From Paraburkholderia rhynchosiae (lineage in GTDB: Bacteria > Pseudomonadota > Gammaproteobacteria > Burkholderiales > Burkholderiaceae), in the NCBI RefSeq assembly GCF_002879865.1, contig NZ_PNXY01000002.1, positions 1 to 64,000 of the forward strand: 64,000 nt of DNA, written 5' to 3'. The translations under genes and the position numbers were made by a program. Of the stretch, positions 35,783 to 44,561 are shown piece after piece (position 1 is the stretch's first letter; each line of letters starts with the position of its first letter). The notes beneath the pieces are model-generated. The model saw only the letters and a list, made by a program, of their open reading frames with translations, was not told where the DNA came from and searched no databases.

Positions 35783-37894
35783 TCAAGCGCCCAACGCCGG
35801 GTCGCTCATGCTGCTCTTGCCGGTCTCCACGTGACCCGCAAAACGCCGCATGAACAGCGGGTCGGTGTCGACGGTAATCGCCAGGTCGTACCAGCCGTGC
35901 GCATTGCGAAGATCGAGGTAAAGCTGATCCGTATCGCCGCCACGCACCACGCGTTTGATTGTGTGCTTCGGATCATACGCATTGACGATCGTGAACTTGC
36001 AATGCGCGCTGCCCACGTTTTCGAGGCGCAACTGCAGATTGCCGTTCGCGACGTCGTAACCCTCGATAACTTCGGGCCGCGCAATATCGGAGCCATCCCA
36101 CCAGTTCCGCGCAATGGGGCGGCCAGTGAAGCGGCGCAAGAAGCCGTTCGGACCGTGGACGGTGAAATCGTAGGTGCCGTCCACGTTCAACGGGAAATGA
36201 TCCTGCAGGCGCTTGCCGGCCTCGACCGTATAGGTACGCGGCGCCTCGAGACTGTGCGCGGCATAGACGAGAAACACCGCGCCTGCGCTGCCCGTGTTGA
36301 CGAAGCGCATGGTCAGCGTCTTTTCCGCGCCTTCACCATGCACGCGTACGAACAGTTCATACGGCAGCGCGCGGGCAGGGCGCACGCCGGGTTCCTGGCG
36401 CGGGACCGCTTGTATTGCCGGCGGCAGCGGCACGTAATCTGGATGACGGTTCTGATCGGCCGGCACATAGCCGCTCGTGCCCGGCAGTGTCGGAAAGGCG
36501 TCGTTCGGATTGGCGAAGTTGAACGCCGACGTCAGATCGCCGCACACGGCGCGACGCCACGGCGAAATGTTCGGCTCGCCGAAATTGTGCTGTTGCCCGA
36601 AGCGCTGTTCGATAAAGCGGATCACCGACGTATGGTCGAACACTTCCGAGCACACGTAGCCGCCTTTCGACCACGGCGAGACCACGAGCATCGGCACACG
36701 CGGGCCGAGCCCGTACGGCGCGGCAACGTTCTTCGCATCGCCCGGATAGATTTCGTTGACGGTGTCGACGGTGGAAAGACCGTTCGCGCTCGAACTCGGC
36801 GCGCAGGGCGGCACCATGTGATCGAAGAAGCCGTCGTTCTCGTCGTAATTGATCAGCAGTACCGTCTTGCTCCACACCTCGGGATTCGACGTGAGTATCT
36901 GCAACACCTGATCGATGTACCACGCGCCGTAGTTGGCGGGCCAGTTCGGGTGTTCCGAATACGCTTCCGGCGCGACGATCCACGAGACTTGCGGCAGCGC
37001 GTTGTTCTGCACATCGCGCTTGAGAATGTCGAAGTATCCGTCGCCCTTTGCCGCGTTGGTGCCGGTGCGCGCGTTGTCATACAGCGGATTGCCCGGCTGC
37101 GCGTTGCGGTACTGGTTGAAGTAGAGCAGCGAGTTGTCGCCGTAGTTGCCGATGTACGCGTTCTGCGTCCAGCCCCACGAGCCGTTTGCGTCGAGTCCAG
37201 TGCCGATGTCCTGGTAGATCTTCCACGAAATGCCCGCGTTTTGCAGCACTTCCGGGTAGGTCGACCAGCCGTAGCCGAGCTCCGAATTGTCGATCACAGG
37301 ACCGCCGCCGGTGCCGTCGTTACCTACGCCGCCGGCCCACATGTAGTAACGGTTCGGGTCGGTCGGGCCCATCAGCGAGCAGTGATACGCGTCGCAGATG
37401 GTGAACGCGTCGGCGAGTTGATAGTGAAACGGTATGTCCTCGCGCGTGAGGTAAGCCATGGTCGTCGCGCTTTTTGCGGGCACCCATTGGTCGTAGCGGC
37501 CGCCGTTCCATGCGGCGTGTGTGCTGTTCCAGTCGTGCGCGAGGTCTTGCAGGAATTGCAGGCCGAGGTTCGGCGCGCTGGGGCGGAACGGCAACACATA
37601 ACCGAGGTCGGCGGCGAGCGGCTGATACCACACCGGCTTGCCGTTCGGCAGATTGATCGCGCGCGTGTCGCCAAAACCGCGAACGCCCTTGAGCGTGCCG
37701 AAGTAGTGGTCGAACGAGCGGTTTTCCTGCATCAGCACGACGATGTGTTCGACGTCGCGGATCGTGCCGGTCTTGTTGTTCGCCGGAATGGCGAGCGCGT
37801 TGCGGATGCCGGGCGGCAGCATGCTCAACGCGGTGACGGACCCGGCTGCATGCGCGGCGGAGCGTAGAAAATCACGGCGATTTTTTGAGGTCAT
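35783..37894 (-). CDS. plcN: Phosphocholine-type phospholipase C, Tat-exported
   Basis: A 703-residue secreted phosphoesterase. It opens with a twin-arginine signal, NRRDFLRSAAHAAG, and a hydrophobic stretch. The catalytic domain has the family block IVVLMQENRSFDHYFGTLKG, the metal- and substrate-binding parts SLMGPTDPNRYYMWAGG and LLINYDENDGFFDHMVPP. Two C-terminal DUF756-like modules (about 505-600 and 610-700) contain VRVHGEGAEKTLTMRFVNTG and YDFTVHGPNGF. This is the architecture of PlcN/PlcH, which cleave phosphatidylcholine-type lipids. The symbol marks the family, not haemolytic activity. It ends before a strong terminator. Confidence 0.9.
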   Translation of the reverse strand: MTSKNRRDFLRSAAHAAGSVTALSMLPPGIRNALAIPANNKTGTIRDVEHIVVLMQENRSFDHYFGTLKGVRGFGDTRAINLPNGKPVWYQPLAADLGYVLPFRPSAPNLGLQFLQDLAHDWNSTHAAWNGGRYDQWVPAKSATTMAYLTREDIPFHYQLADAFTICDAYHCSLMGPTDPNRYYMWAGGVGNDGTGGGPVIDNSELGYGWSTYPEVLQNAGISWKIYQDIGTGLDANGSWGWTQNAYIGNYGDNSLLYFNQYRNAQPGNPLYDNARTGTNAAKGDGYFDILKRDVQNNALPQVSWIVAPEAYSEHPNWPANYGAWYIDQVLQILTSNPEVWSKTVLLINYDENDGFFDHMVPPCAPSSSANGLSTVDTVNEIYPGDAKNVAAPYGLGPRVPMLVVSPWSKGGYVCSEVFDHTSVIRFIEQRFGQQHNFGEPNISPWRRAVCGDLTSAFNFANPNDAFPTLPGTSGYVPADQNRHPDYVPLPPAIQAVPRQEPGVRPARALPYELFVRVHGEGAEKTLTMRFVNTGSAGAVFLVYAAHSLEAPRTYTVEAGKRLQDHFPLNVDGTYDFTVHGPNGFLRRFTGRPIARNWWDGSDIARPEVIEGYDVANGNLQLRLENVGSAHCKFTIVNAYDPKHTIKRVVRGGDTDQLYLDLRNAHGWYDLAITVDTDPLFMRRFAGHVETGKSSMSDPALGA

Positions 37895-37975
37895 GATTTG
37901 GGCTTTCGATCTTCAGTAGAGGAACGATGCACACGGCGCGCGCGAGTGAGCCGCACGTCGCGTGAAGCGCGGGAC

Positions 37976-38308
37976 TCAGTCAACGGTATGAATAACGGGT
38001 GTGGCGAGCGGCGTCGACCCGGCTGCGGACAGGGCCGGGTCGGCGCTTGATGCGGGTAGTGCTGGGCTTTGAATCGTGACAGCGGCAGGCGAGGGGGATG
38101 CGGGTACGGAAGACGGATTCGCCGACAGCACGGCAGCGGTGTTGCTGTTGTCGGCGGAGTTATGGGTCGGGCTGATGTTGCTCGTGTCGGGCACCCTGGC
38201 GTCGTCGTTGCCGCAGGCGCCGATCAGCGCGCAAAGCGGCAGCGCCACGAGCGCGCCCACCAAACGTTTGCGATGCAGGGCAATGATCGGCTTCGGCACA
38301 ACGGACAT
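37976..38308 (-). CDS. Putative Ser/Pro/Ala-rich lipoprotein
   Basis: A 110-residue product. The signal has a lipobox ending LIGAC (Cys32), preceded by a basic region HRKR. The mature part is disordered-looking, rich in Ser, Pro, Ala, Thr and Asn (SANPSSVPASPSPAAVTIQ) and lacks a recognisable fold. GGAG precedes the ATG at 38308 on the minus strand. It lies 81 bases upstream of the phospholipase gene in the same direction and may share its transcript. Confidence 0.65.
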   Translation of the reverse strand: MSVVPKPIIALHRKRLVGALVALPLCALIGACGNDDARVPDTSNISPTHNSADNSNTAAVLSANPSSVPASPSPAAVTIQSPALPASSADPALSAAGSTPLATPVIHTVD

Positions 38309-38559
38309 GGCGATGTCTCCGGCACGGGGAAGATGCGCGCGGGCATCGACATGCCCAGGTAGCGATGCGAAAAGAATAGCCGCTTACCTGTGTAAGTTTT
38401 ATGAAGTTTTGGAAATTTGAGGATTTGGTGGGAATTGGGGAGTTGCGTGGGGGAATCGCGCTTGGGCGAATCGCTTGGCGTGCGCGCGACAAGCGATGAT
38501 GTCGGCGCGTGATTCTGCACGCGCCGCGAACCTACAGACCTGCTCGTGAAAACTGCCGC

Positions 38560-39438
38560 TTACTTTTCCAGATTCAGAAACGGCAACGGGGCGCCCGCGC
38601 CCATGTAAGTGGGCAACTTGCCGTCCCAGCGATTGATTGCCTGCAATTGCAGATACTCGCGGCCGCCATTGGTTTTCACGGCCTGCGCCTGAATCGCGAT
38701 CGACTCCGCCTCGCCACGCGCCTTGGCGATCTGCTGATCGGCTTCGAACTTCACGCGTGCGAGTTCGCGCTCGGCCTGTTCGGCGCGCTGGCTCGCGGTG
38801 ACCTTCGCTTCGATTGCCTGATCGAACGCCGCGCTGAACTTGAAGTTGGTGATGTTGATATCCTGAATCAGGAAGCCGTAGCCTTTGAGCTTCGTGATGA
38901 GGCCGCTCATGATGTCGGTCGACACCTGCTGGCGCTTCGTGACCAGCTCCTCCGCGGTGTAGCGTGCCGCGACGGCCTTGAACACCTCGAACATCGCGGG
39001 TTGCACATACGACGCCTCATATTCGAGGGACGGCGCCATTGCATACAGCGCGCGCACCTTGTTGGCATCGACGCGATAGTTCATCGTCAGATCGGTGTGC
39101 ACCGACTGCAAATCTTTCGAGGCCGCCTGCGCGCCTTCCACTTTCGCGACATCCAGCCCGACGAATACTTCGTGGACGCGTGACACGGGGCTCACGAGGT
39201 GCGGGCCTTCGGTCAGCGTTTCCGCTTCGATATGCCCGAACGTCGTGACGACGCCAATATGCGATTGTGAAACCTGCGTAAAGCACGAGAATAGAGAGCC
39301 GACCGCCACGACCAGCACGAACGCAATCACCCCATAGCGCATTTGCGGCTGATGGTCTTTACGCAGCGATTTCGAAGCGAATACGGATGCCGCGCCGATA
39401 ATGGCGGCAAAGAAAAGCACAACGATGATCTGGCCCAT
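38560..39438 (-). CDS. SPFH/prohibitin-family membrane protein
   Basis: A 292-residue protein with one or two N-terminal membrane segments (about 4-20 and 35-55) followed by the band 7 domain (about 60-230), with SHIGVVTTFGHIEAETLTEG and IQDINITNFKFSAAFDQAIE. Helical coiled-coil wording follows (EAKVTASQRAEQAERELARV and KFEADQQIAKARGEAESI). It ends after YMGAGAPLPFLNLEK. Such proteins form membrane microdomain scaffolds and can modulate proteases. It stands alone. Confidence 0.85.
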   Translation of the reverse strand: MGQIIVVLFFAAIIGAASVFASKSLRKDHQPQMRYGVIAFVLVVAVGSLFSCFTQVSQSHIGVVTTFGHIEAETLTEGPHLVSPVSRVHEVFVGLDVAKVEGAQAASKDLQSVHTDLTMNYRVDANKVRALYAMAPSLEYEASYVQPAMFEVFKAVAARYTAEELVTKRQQVSTDIMSGLITKLKGYGFLIQDINITNFKFSAAFDQAIEAKVTASQRAEQAERELARVKFEADQQIAKARGEAESIAIQAQAVKTNGGREYLQLQAINRWDGKLPTYMGAGAPLPFLNLEK

Positions 39439-39670
39439 GTCGATGATCTATCAGGTGAAAGAACACAAGAAAAGGACCGGCGTTTTATGGCTTTACGCGG
39501 CCGGCCCGGATGCGAAGGTGCGACGCCGTTAAACAAATTTGTCGTTTTATGTTTCGGCGATTAAAAGGACATCGGCGAATCGCCGGCGAAGTCTACAAGC
39601 ATATTGAATGCTTTCGCAATGGCATCTTTTAGAGAGAGACTCAAATGGCGCGCGCTGATTTAACACGCAT

Positions 39671-39696
39671 AAGAAAACTGCGCCGTGTGGCGCAGT
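39671..39696 (-). terminator. Rho-independent terminator of the boxD-side operon
   Basis: ACTGCGCC at 39677-39684 pairs perfectly with GGCGCAGT at 39689-39696 around a GTGT loop. On the minus strand the stem is followed by TTTTCTT. It lies 27 bases after the stop of the alpha/beta hydrolase gene. Confidence 0.8.
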
Positions 39697-39723
39697 CGTG
39701 AAAGGCTCGAGAAGTGTCGTTTA

Positions 39724-40569
39724 TTACTGTCGATGCCGCGAGACAAATGCCGCAATCGCCTCGTTCAGCCGGTCGGGCGCATCGCGATGCGGCGAGTGTC
39801 CGCAAGCGTCGAGCCTGGCGAGTTGCGCATGGGGCACATGCTCCGGGATCGTGTCGATCTGCGCCATCGTGCCGTAGTTGTCGTCGTAGCCTTGCACGGC
39901 TAGCAGCGGCTTGCGGATCGACGCGAGTTCCGCCGCAATCGACCAATCCCGGAACGCCGGATTCAGCCAGATATCGTTCCAGCCATAGAACGCGGAATCC
40001 ACATCGGCGTGGTAGCGGCTAAGTTTGCTGCGCAATTCGGTGGTTTCGTACAGCAGCCTCGTCTGCGCAATGCTTTGCACGGACAGGTCTTCGACGAACA
40101 GATGCGGTGCGATGGCCACCGCGCCGGCGAGTGCGTCGGGATGCAGCGCCGCATACAGCAGCGCGATAGAGCCGCCGTCGCTATGGCCGATAATCCACAT
40201 GCGTTCGCGCTCGCGCAGGTCGATACCGAGTGCGTCGAGCAGGGCGGGCAGAATATCGCGCGCCTGATCCGTCATGAAATTGACCGGCCATTTGACGTGG
40301 TGCGGGCGCGGCGTCGACAGTCCGTAGCCGGGACGCGAGTAGACGAGCCCGCGCATGCCGAGCCGCTCACACAACGACTGCGGCCAGTCGCGCCACATCG
40401 CGATGGAGCCGAGTCCTTCATGCAGAAAGACGGCTATTGGCGCATCGTTCTTAACGCCGCCCGCTGCATTGTTCGCCCAACGATATTCGATGCGCAACGG
40501 CCCATGCGATGCCGTAACGGGCAAGTCGGCGAAATCACTAGCCGGGATCTCGATGGCGGGGTTCTGCAT
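39724..40569 (-). CDS. Alpha/beta hydrolase of the benzoate cluster
   Basis: A 281-residue soluble hydrolase. The nucleophile elbow is GHSDGGSIALLYAAL with Ser as nucleophile, the oxyanion region is FLHEGLGSIAMWRDW, and the catalytic His lies near LDACGHSPHRDAP. It follows the benzoate-CoA ligase gene by 8 bases in the same operon. Such hydrolases are common in box clusters and may act as a thioesterase or lactonase on a ring-opened intermediate. The precise reaction is unknown. Confidence 0.85.
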   Translation of the reverse strand: MQNPAIEIPASDFADLPVTASHGPLRIEYRWANNAAGGVKNDAPIAVFLHEGLGSIAMWRDWPQSLCERLGMRGLVYSRPGYGLSTPRPHHVKWPVNFMTDQARDILPALLDALGIDLRERERMWIIGHSDGGSIALLYAALHPDALAGAVAIAPHLFVEDLSVQSIAQTRLLYETTELRSKLSRYHADVDSAFYGWNDIWLNPAFRDWSIAAELASIRKPLLAVQGYDDNYGTMAQIDTIPEHVPHAQLARLDACGHSPHRDAPDRLNEAIAAFVSRHRQ

Positions 40570-40577
40570 GCATCACC

Positions 40578-42182
40578 TTATGACTGTTCGCGCAGTTTGA
40601 AGCGTTGAATTTTTCCGGTGGCCGTCTTCGGCAAGTCGTCTACGAACACGATATCGCGCGGATATTTGTGCGGCGCGAGCCTGTCCTTCACGAAAGCCTT
40701 CAATTCATCCACCAGTATCTCAGACGCCGGGAATTCACGCTTCAATACGACGAACGCGCGGGTCTTTACAAGGCCGCCGTGATCGACACCAACCACCGCC
40801 GCCTCGAGCACCGCGTCGTGCTGCACCAGCACCATTTCGACTTCCACTGGCGATACATATTGCCCGCTGACTTTCAGCATGTCGTCGCTGCGGCCCGCAT
40901 ACACATAGCAGCCGTTCGGCAGACGGCAGTACTTGTCGCCGCTGCGGATCCATTCGCCGAGAAACGTGGCCCGCGATTTTTCGCGGTTACTCCAGTACAT
41001 CAGCGCCGCACTCGGGCCTTTGATATAGAGGTCGCCCACTTCGCCGTCGCTGACCGCGTGGCCGCTCTCGTCGCGCAACTCGACTTCATAGCCCGGCACG
41101 GGGCGCCCCGTCGTGCCATATTCGACCGCGCCCGCGCGATTCGACAGGAAGATGTGCAGCATTTCCGTCGAACCGATGCCATCGAGAATTTCGCAGCCGA
41201 AGTGCCTCGTAAAGCGTTCGCCGATTTCGCGCGGCAATGCTTCGCCCGCCGATGTGCAAACGCGCATCGCGACATCTTCACGCGCGGGCAGATTCGGCGA
41301 GACGAGCATGCTCGCGTACAACGTCGGCACGCCGTAGAAAACGGTGGGACGGTGGTGCGTGAGGCGCGCAAAAACGGCGTCAGCGGCGGGGCGCTCGGCC
41401 ATCAGCACAGCGGTTGCGCCGACCGACAGTGGGAAGGTCAGCGCGTTGCCGAGACCGTAGGCGAAGAATAGCTTGGCCGCGGAAAACACCACGTCGCTTT
41501 CGACAATGCCTAGAACCGGCTTCGCATACAACTCCGCGGTCCAGTACAGATTTGCGTGCGTGTGGACCGTGCCTTTCGGCTTGCCTGTGGAGCCAGATGA
41601 ATACAGCCAGAATGCGATGTCGTCGCAACCGCTTGCAGCGGGTTTTGCGGCCGGCGCGGCGGCGTCGATCAGATCTTCAAACACAGGCGAAGATAGCGGC
41701 TCGCCTTCAGATGCCTGCGAGGCGCGGTTCGAAACGATCAACTGGCAGCCATCGTGCTCGGCGGTGTCCAGCGCCTGCCTGACGTTCGGCACCAGTGCGT
41801 TCGACGCAATCACCGCGCGTGCATGGCTATGCGTGAGCATGTACACGTAATCGTCGGGCGTAAGCAGCGTGTTCGCGACCACCGGCACGACGCCTGCGTA
41901 GAGCGCGCCGAGAATAGCGATCGGCAACGCGACCGTATCCAGCATGACCAGCAGCACGCGCTCTTCCGGATGCACGCCCAATGTGCGCAACGCGCTCGCG
42001 AAGCGCCGCGCGCGTTCTTCGAGTTCGCCGTAGGTCGTGTGCCCGCTGTCGTCGATATAAGCGGTCTTGGCGGCGCGCGCCTCATTCAATTGGAACAGGT
42101 GAGCCGCGAAATTGAAGCGTGCGGGCGGCGGGGCGGCCGTCACGGCAGGCTGACTTGCAGCCGGTTCGAACAGGGCTTCCAT
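40578..42182 (-). CDS. bclA: Benzoate-CoA ligase
   Basis: A 534-residue acyl-adenylate-forming enzyme. It has the AMP-binding motif LYSSGSTGKPKGTVHTHANL, then the signature DGIGSTEMLHIFLSNRAG, and the C-terminal lysine region LPKTATGKIQRFKLRE. It makes benzoyl-CoA from benzoate, CoA and ATP, the entry step of the box pathway. GGAGGAGA lies just before the ATG at 42182. The substrate assignment follows from the neighbours (boxD, boxABC) as well as the family resemblance. Confidence 0.9.
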   Translation of the reverse strand: MEALFEPAASQPAVTAAPPPARFNFAAHLFQLNEARAAKTAYIDDSGHTTYGELEERARRFASALRTLGVHPEERVLLVMLDTVALPIAILGALYAGVVPVVANTLLTPDDYVYMLTHSHARAVIASNALVPNVRQALDTAEHDGCQLIVSNRASQASEGEPLSSPVFEDLIDAAAPAAKPAASGCDDIAFWLYSSGSTGKPKGTVHTHANLYWTAELYAKPVLGIVESDVVFSAAKLFFAYGLGNALTFPLSVGATAVLMAERPAADAVFARLTHHRPTVFYGVPTLYASMLVSPNLPAREDVAMRVCTSAGEALPREIGERFTRHFGCEILDGIGSTEMLHIFLSNRAGAVEYGTTGRPVPGYEVELRDESGHAVSDGEVGDLYIKGPSAALMYWSNREKSRATFLGEWIRSGDKYCRLPNGCYVYAGRSDDMLKVSGQYVSPVEVEMVLVQHDAVLEAAVVGVDHGGLVKTRAFVVLKREFPASEILVDELKAFVKDRLAPHKYPRDIVFVDDLPKTATGKIQRFKLREQS

Positions 42183-42308
42183 ATGTCTCCTCCATCGAGT
42201 GGGGGCGGTCCGGCTGTTATGTGCTCATGATCCGCTGAATGCTTGCGTGCGCTGTTGCGTGAGATGCGTGCGATGCGTGAGAGGTTGCTCGCCTCGCGCC
42301 TTGTTTCG

Positions 42309-43904
42309 TCAGGCCGTGGGTAAGTGAGTGACTCCTGTCAGCGCGTCGATTGCCGCCGCCGATGCCTGGATCGCCGAGCGCCGGTGATAAAAACCGAGCG
42401 CGCGCAGGCCGCCGAGTTCTTCGCCGCCGCCCGCGCGGCCCGGTCCGCCGTGCAACGACATTGGCATCACATTGCCGTGGCCGGTCTGGCTCTGCTGCAC
42501 GGAAGGAGAGACCGCATGCACGCGGCCGTGGGAATCGGCGAGTTCCAGCGCGAGCCTGCCGAGGTGCGCATCGTCGTTTGAATAGAGCGACACGACGAGC
42601 GATCCCTGACCGCGTCGCGCCAGCGTTACGGCATGCGCTTCGGGCAGGTCATCAGCGGTGTGCGTGACGCGATACGGCGCCACGCTCGCCACAGGGCCGA
42701 ATACTTCGACGTCGTGCAGCAGCGTCGCGTTATCCGGATCATTGACGACAAACAGATGCGGCGCGACGCAAGCCGCAGTCGTTGCGTCTGCGTCGATAAG
42801 CGGCGCATCCGAACCGTCGTACGCGAGCACCGCTTCCTCACGCAAGGCGGCAATGCCCGCCAGCACGTTCTCGTATTGCGCGCGGTTCACGAGCGAACCC
42901 ATGCGGACAGCGTCGTTACGAGGATTGCCAACGGTGATTTTTGCGAGCTTCGTTTTCAGTGCATCGATCACGGCGCCGAGTACCGTGTCGGGCACGAATG
43001 CACGCCGGATCGCCGTGCACTTTTGCCCGGATTTCACGGTCATTTCGCGTGCGACTTCCTTGATGAACAGTTCGAACGCGGGCGTGTCGGGCGTGGCATC
43101 CGCGCAGAGAATCGCGCTGTTCAAGCTGTCCGCTTCCACATTCAGACGCGCGCCGCGTTCGACGAAGGCCGGATGCGCGCGCAGCGTTGCGGCGGTTTCG
43201 GCTGAGCCCGTGAACGAGACGACATCGAATGCCTGAATCTGATCGAGCAGGCCCGCTGAGCTTCCGCATATCACCGAGAGTGCGCCGTGCGGCAAGATGC
43301 CTGCGTCGACGACGTCGGCGATCATGCGTTGCGTCAGCCACGCCGTCGCGGTTGCGGGTTTGACGATGACGGGCACGCCCGAAAGCAACGCGGGCGCCGC
43401 TTTTTCCCACAGGCCCCACGAAGGGAAGTTGAATGCGTTGATAAAGAGCGCGACACCACGTGTCGGCGTCAGCACGTGCTGCACGCTGAACGACTGGTCC
43501 TTGCTCAATGCGCTTGCGTTGCCGTCGCGCAGTGCATGCACGTCACCGAGCGATGCACCAAGCTTCGCGTAATACGACAGCGTGAAAATGCCACCGTCGA
43601 TATCGACCGCCGAATCGTTGCGCGTGGTGCCTGAGTTCGCGAGCGCGATCGCGTAGTAGTCGTCACGCTTTGCTTGCAGCAGCTTGACGATATCGGCGAG
43701 GCGCGCGGCGCGCTGCGCATAGGTCAGCGCGCGCAGCGCGGCGCCGGCTTCATTCCGTGCGAAGCGGAAGGCTCGCGCGAGATCGAGGCCCGAGCTCGAA
43801 ACGCGCACGAGCGCTTCGCCGGTGATGGGATCGGTCAGCGTTACGCCTTCTCCCGCGCCCGCGATCCATTCGCCTGCCACGTGGTTCTTCAATAGTTCGA
43901 TCAT
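42309..43904 (-). CDS. boxD: 3,4-dehydroadipyl-CoA semialdehyde dehydrogenase
   Basis: A 531-residue aldehyde dehydrogenase-type protein. It opens MIELLKNHVAGEWIAGAGEG and has the substrate/cofactor parts LFINAFNFPSWGLWEKAAPA, VSFTGSAETAATL and the catalytic Cys in VKSGQKCTAIRRAF. The family oxidises the semialdehyde from the BoxC step to 3,4-dehydroadipyl-CoA with NADP. The ATG at 43904 is eight bases after the stop of the DUF4863 gene. A longer in-frame reading up to 44240 runs through that gene in another frame and is not real. Confidence 0.9.
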   Translation of the reverse strand: MIELLKNHVAGEWIAGAGEGVTLTDPITGEALVRVSSSGLDLARAFRFARNEAGAALRALTYAQRAARLADIVKLLQAKRDDYYAIALANSGTTRNDSAVDIDGGIFTLSYYAKLGASLGDVHALRDGNASALSKDQSFSVQHVLTPTRGVALFINAFNFPSWGLWEKAAPALLSGVPVIVKPATATAWLTQRMIADVVDAGILPHGALSVICGSSAGLLDQIQAFDVVSFTGSAETAATLRAHPAFVERGARLNVEADSLNSAILCADATPDTPAFELFIKEVAREMTVKSGQKCTAIRRAFVPDTVLGAVIDALKTKLAKITVGNPRNDAVRMGSLVNRAQYENVLAGIAALREEAVLAYDGSDAPLIDADATTAACVAPHLFVVNDPDNATLLHDVEVFGPVASVAPYRVTHTADDLPEAHAVTLARRGQGSLVVSLYSNDDAHLGRLALELADSHGRVHAVSPSVQQSQTGHGNVMPMSLHGGPGRAGGGEELGGLRALGFYHRRSAIQASAAAIDALTGVTHLPTA

Positions 43905-43912
43905 GACGGCCC

Positions 43913-44380
43913 TCACGCGGCGGTAAATTCGATTGCGCCTTGCGGCAGGAGATAGAGGACCAGCGCCTCGCCGTTCGCCACCGTCGGACGATGCGCGGAG
44001 CCCGGCTCGTAGACGCACCAGCCGGCAGGGTGGGTGTCGAACGTCGCACCTTCGGTGAGCGGCATGATGAGATCGATCTCGCCATGCGGATGGACATGAT
44101 GTGGGCCGGCAATGTCCTTCATGTGGACAACGTCGACGGAAAAACCGTGCGTGTCGGGCAGCGCCTTGAAGATCCGGCCGTAGCGGATGCCACCGCCTTC
44201 GCGATTGCAGAGCCAGCCTTCGGCGACTCCGGTGCGGCACGCGTCGGCGAGTTCGCGAAAGGTCGAACTGCTGGCCGGATAGGTGCTATTCAACCAGGCG
44301 GCGAGTTCGGCGTTCAGTGGCCGGCTGGCGAGTTGCTCGGTGACGCCCGCAATCAGGCGTTGAAAATCGGATGGGGACAT
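43913..44380 (-). CDS. DUF4863-family protein of the benzoate cluster
   Basis: A 155-residue cupin-like protein. It has the block VVHMKDIAGPHHVHPHGEID with several His that could bind metal, and YEPGSAHRPTVANGEALVLY. DUF4863 proteins are found in box clusters and are of unknown function. GGAGG precedes the ATG at 44380. It is the first gene of the minus-strand operon, divergent from boxR. Confidence 0.78.
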   Translation of the reverse strand: MSPSDFQRLIAGVTEQLASRPLNAELAAWLNSTYPASSSTFRELADACRTGVAEGWLCNREGGGIRYGRIFKALPDTHGFSVDVVHMKDIAGPHHVHPHGEIDLIMPLTEGATFDTHPAGWCVYEPGSAHRPTVANGEALVLYLLPQGAIEFTAA

Positions 44381-44412
44381 GCAAGCCTCCGGACTGTGCG
44401 CACGCACCTTAA

Positions 44413-44416
44413 TGCA
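44413..44416. promoter_or_regulatory. TGCA site between DUF4863 and boxR
   Basis: A single TGCA 33 bases upstream of the DUF4863 start. TGCA elements are the short binding units reported for BzdR/BoxR-type regulators, so this could be one half of an operator; alone it is weak evidence. Confidence 0.3.
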
Positions 44417-44503
44417 TGTGACGCGCTGCGCGGTCTCCGTGATGCCGCTCGAAAAATAGCGGCAGTCTTGGTATGTGGATCAATGTTGGGCGAAAATTAA
44501 CCG

Positions 44504-44542
44504 TTCACGCGATGTGTGTCAAGCACTATAGTACATGTATAG
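44504..44542 (+). promoter_or_regulatory. boxR promoter with overlapping palindrome
   Basis: TTCACG (44504-44509) and TATAGT (44527-44532) form a -35/-10 pair with a 17-base spacer. The -10 is embedded in CTATAGTACATGTATAG (44526-44542), a palindrome with 5-base arms. AAGGAG at 44551-44556 follows for boxR. The overlap suggests autoregulation. Confidence 0.6.
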
Positions 44543-44561
44543 ATGTTTGGAAGGAGAAAAC

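Noticed and set aside
35612..37867. 751-codon plus-strand open frame opposite phospholipase C
   Set aside because: Antisense shadow without binding site or domain; the minus strand has a Tat signal and catalytic motifs.
42309..44240. 643-codon reading for the boxD gene
   Set aside because: The extra 112 codons overlap the DUF4863 gene in another frame; the start MIELLKN at 43904 fits the family.
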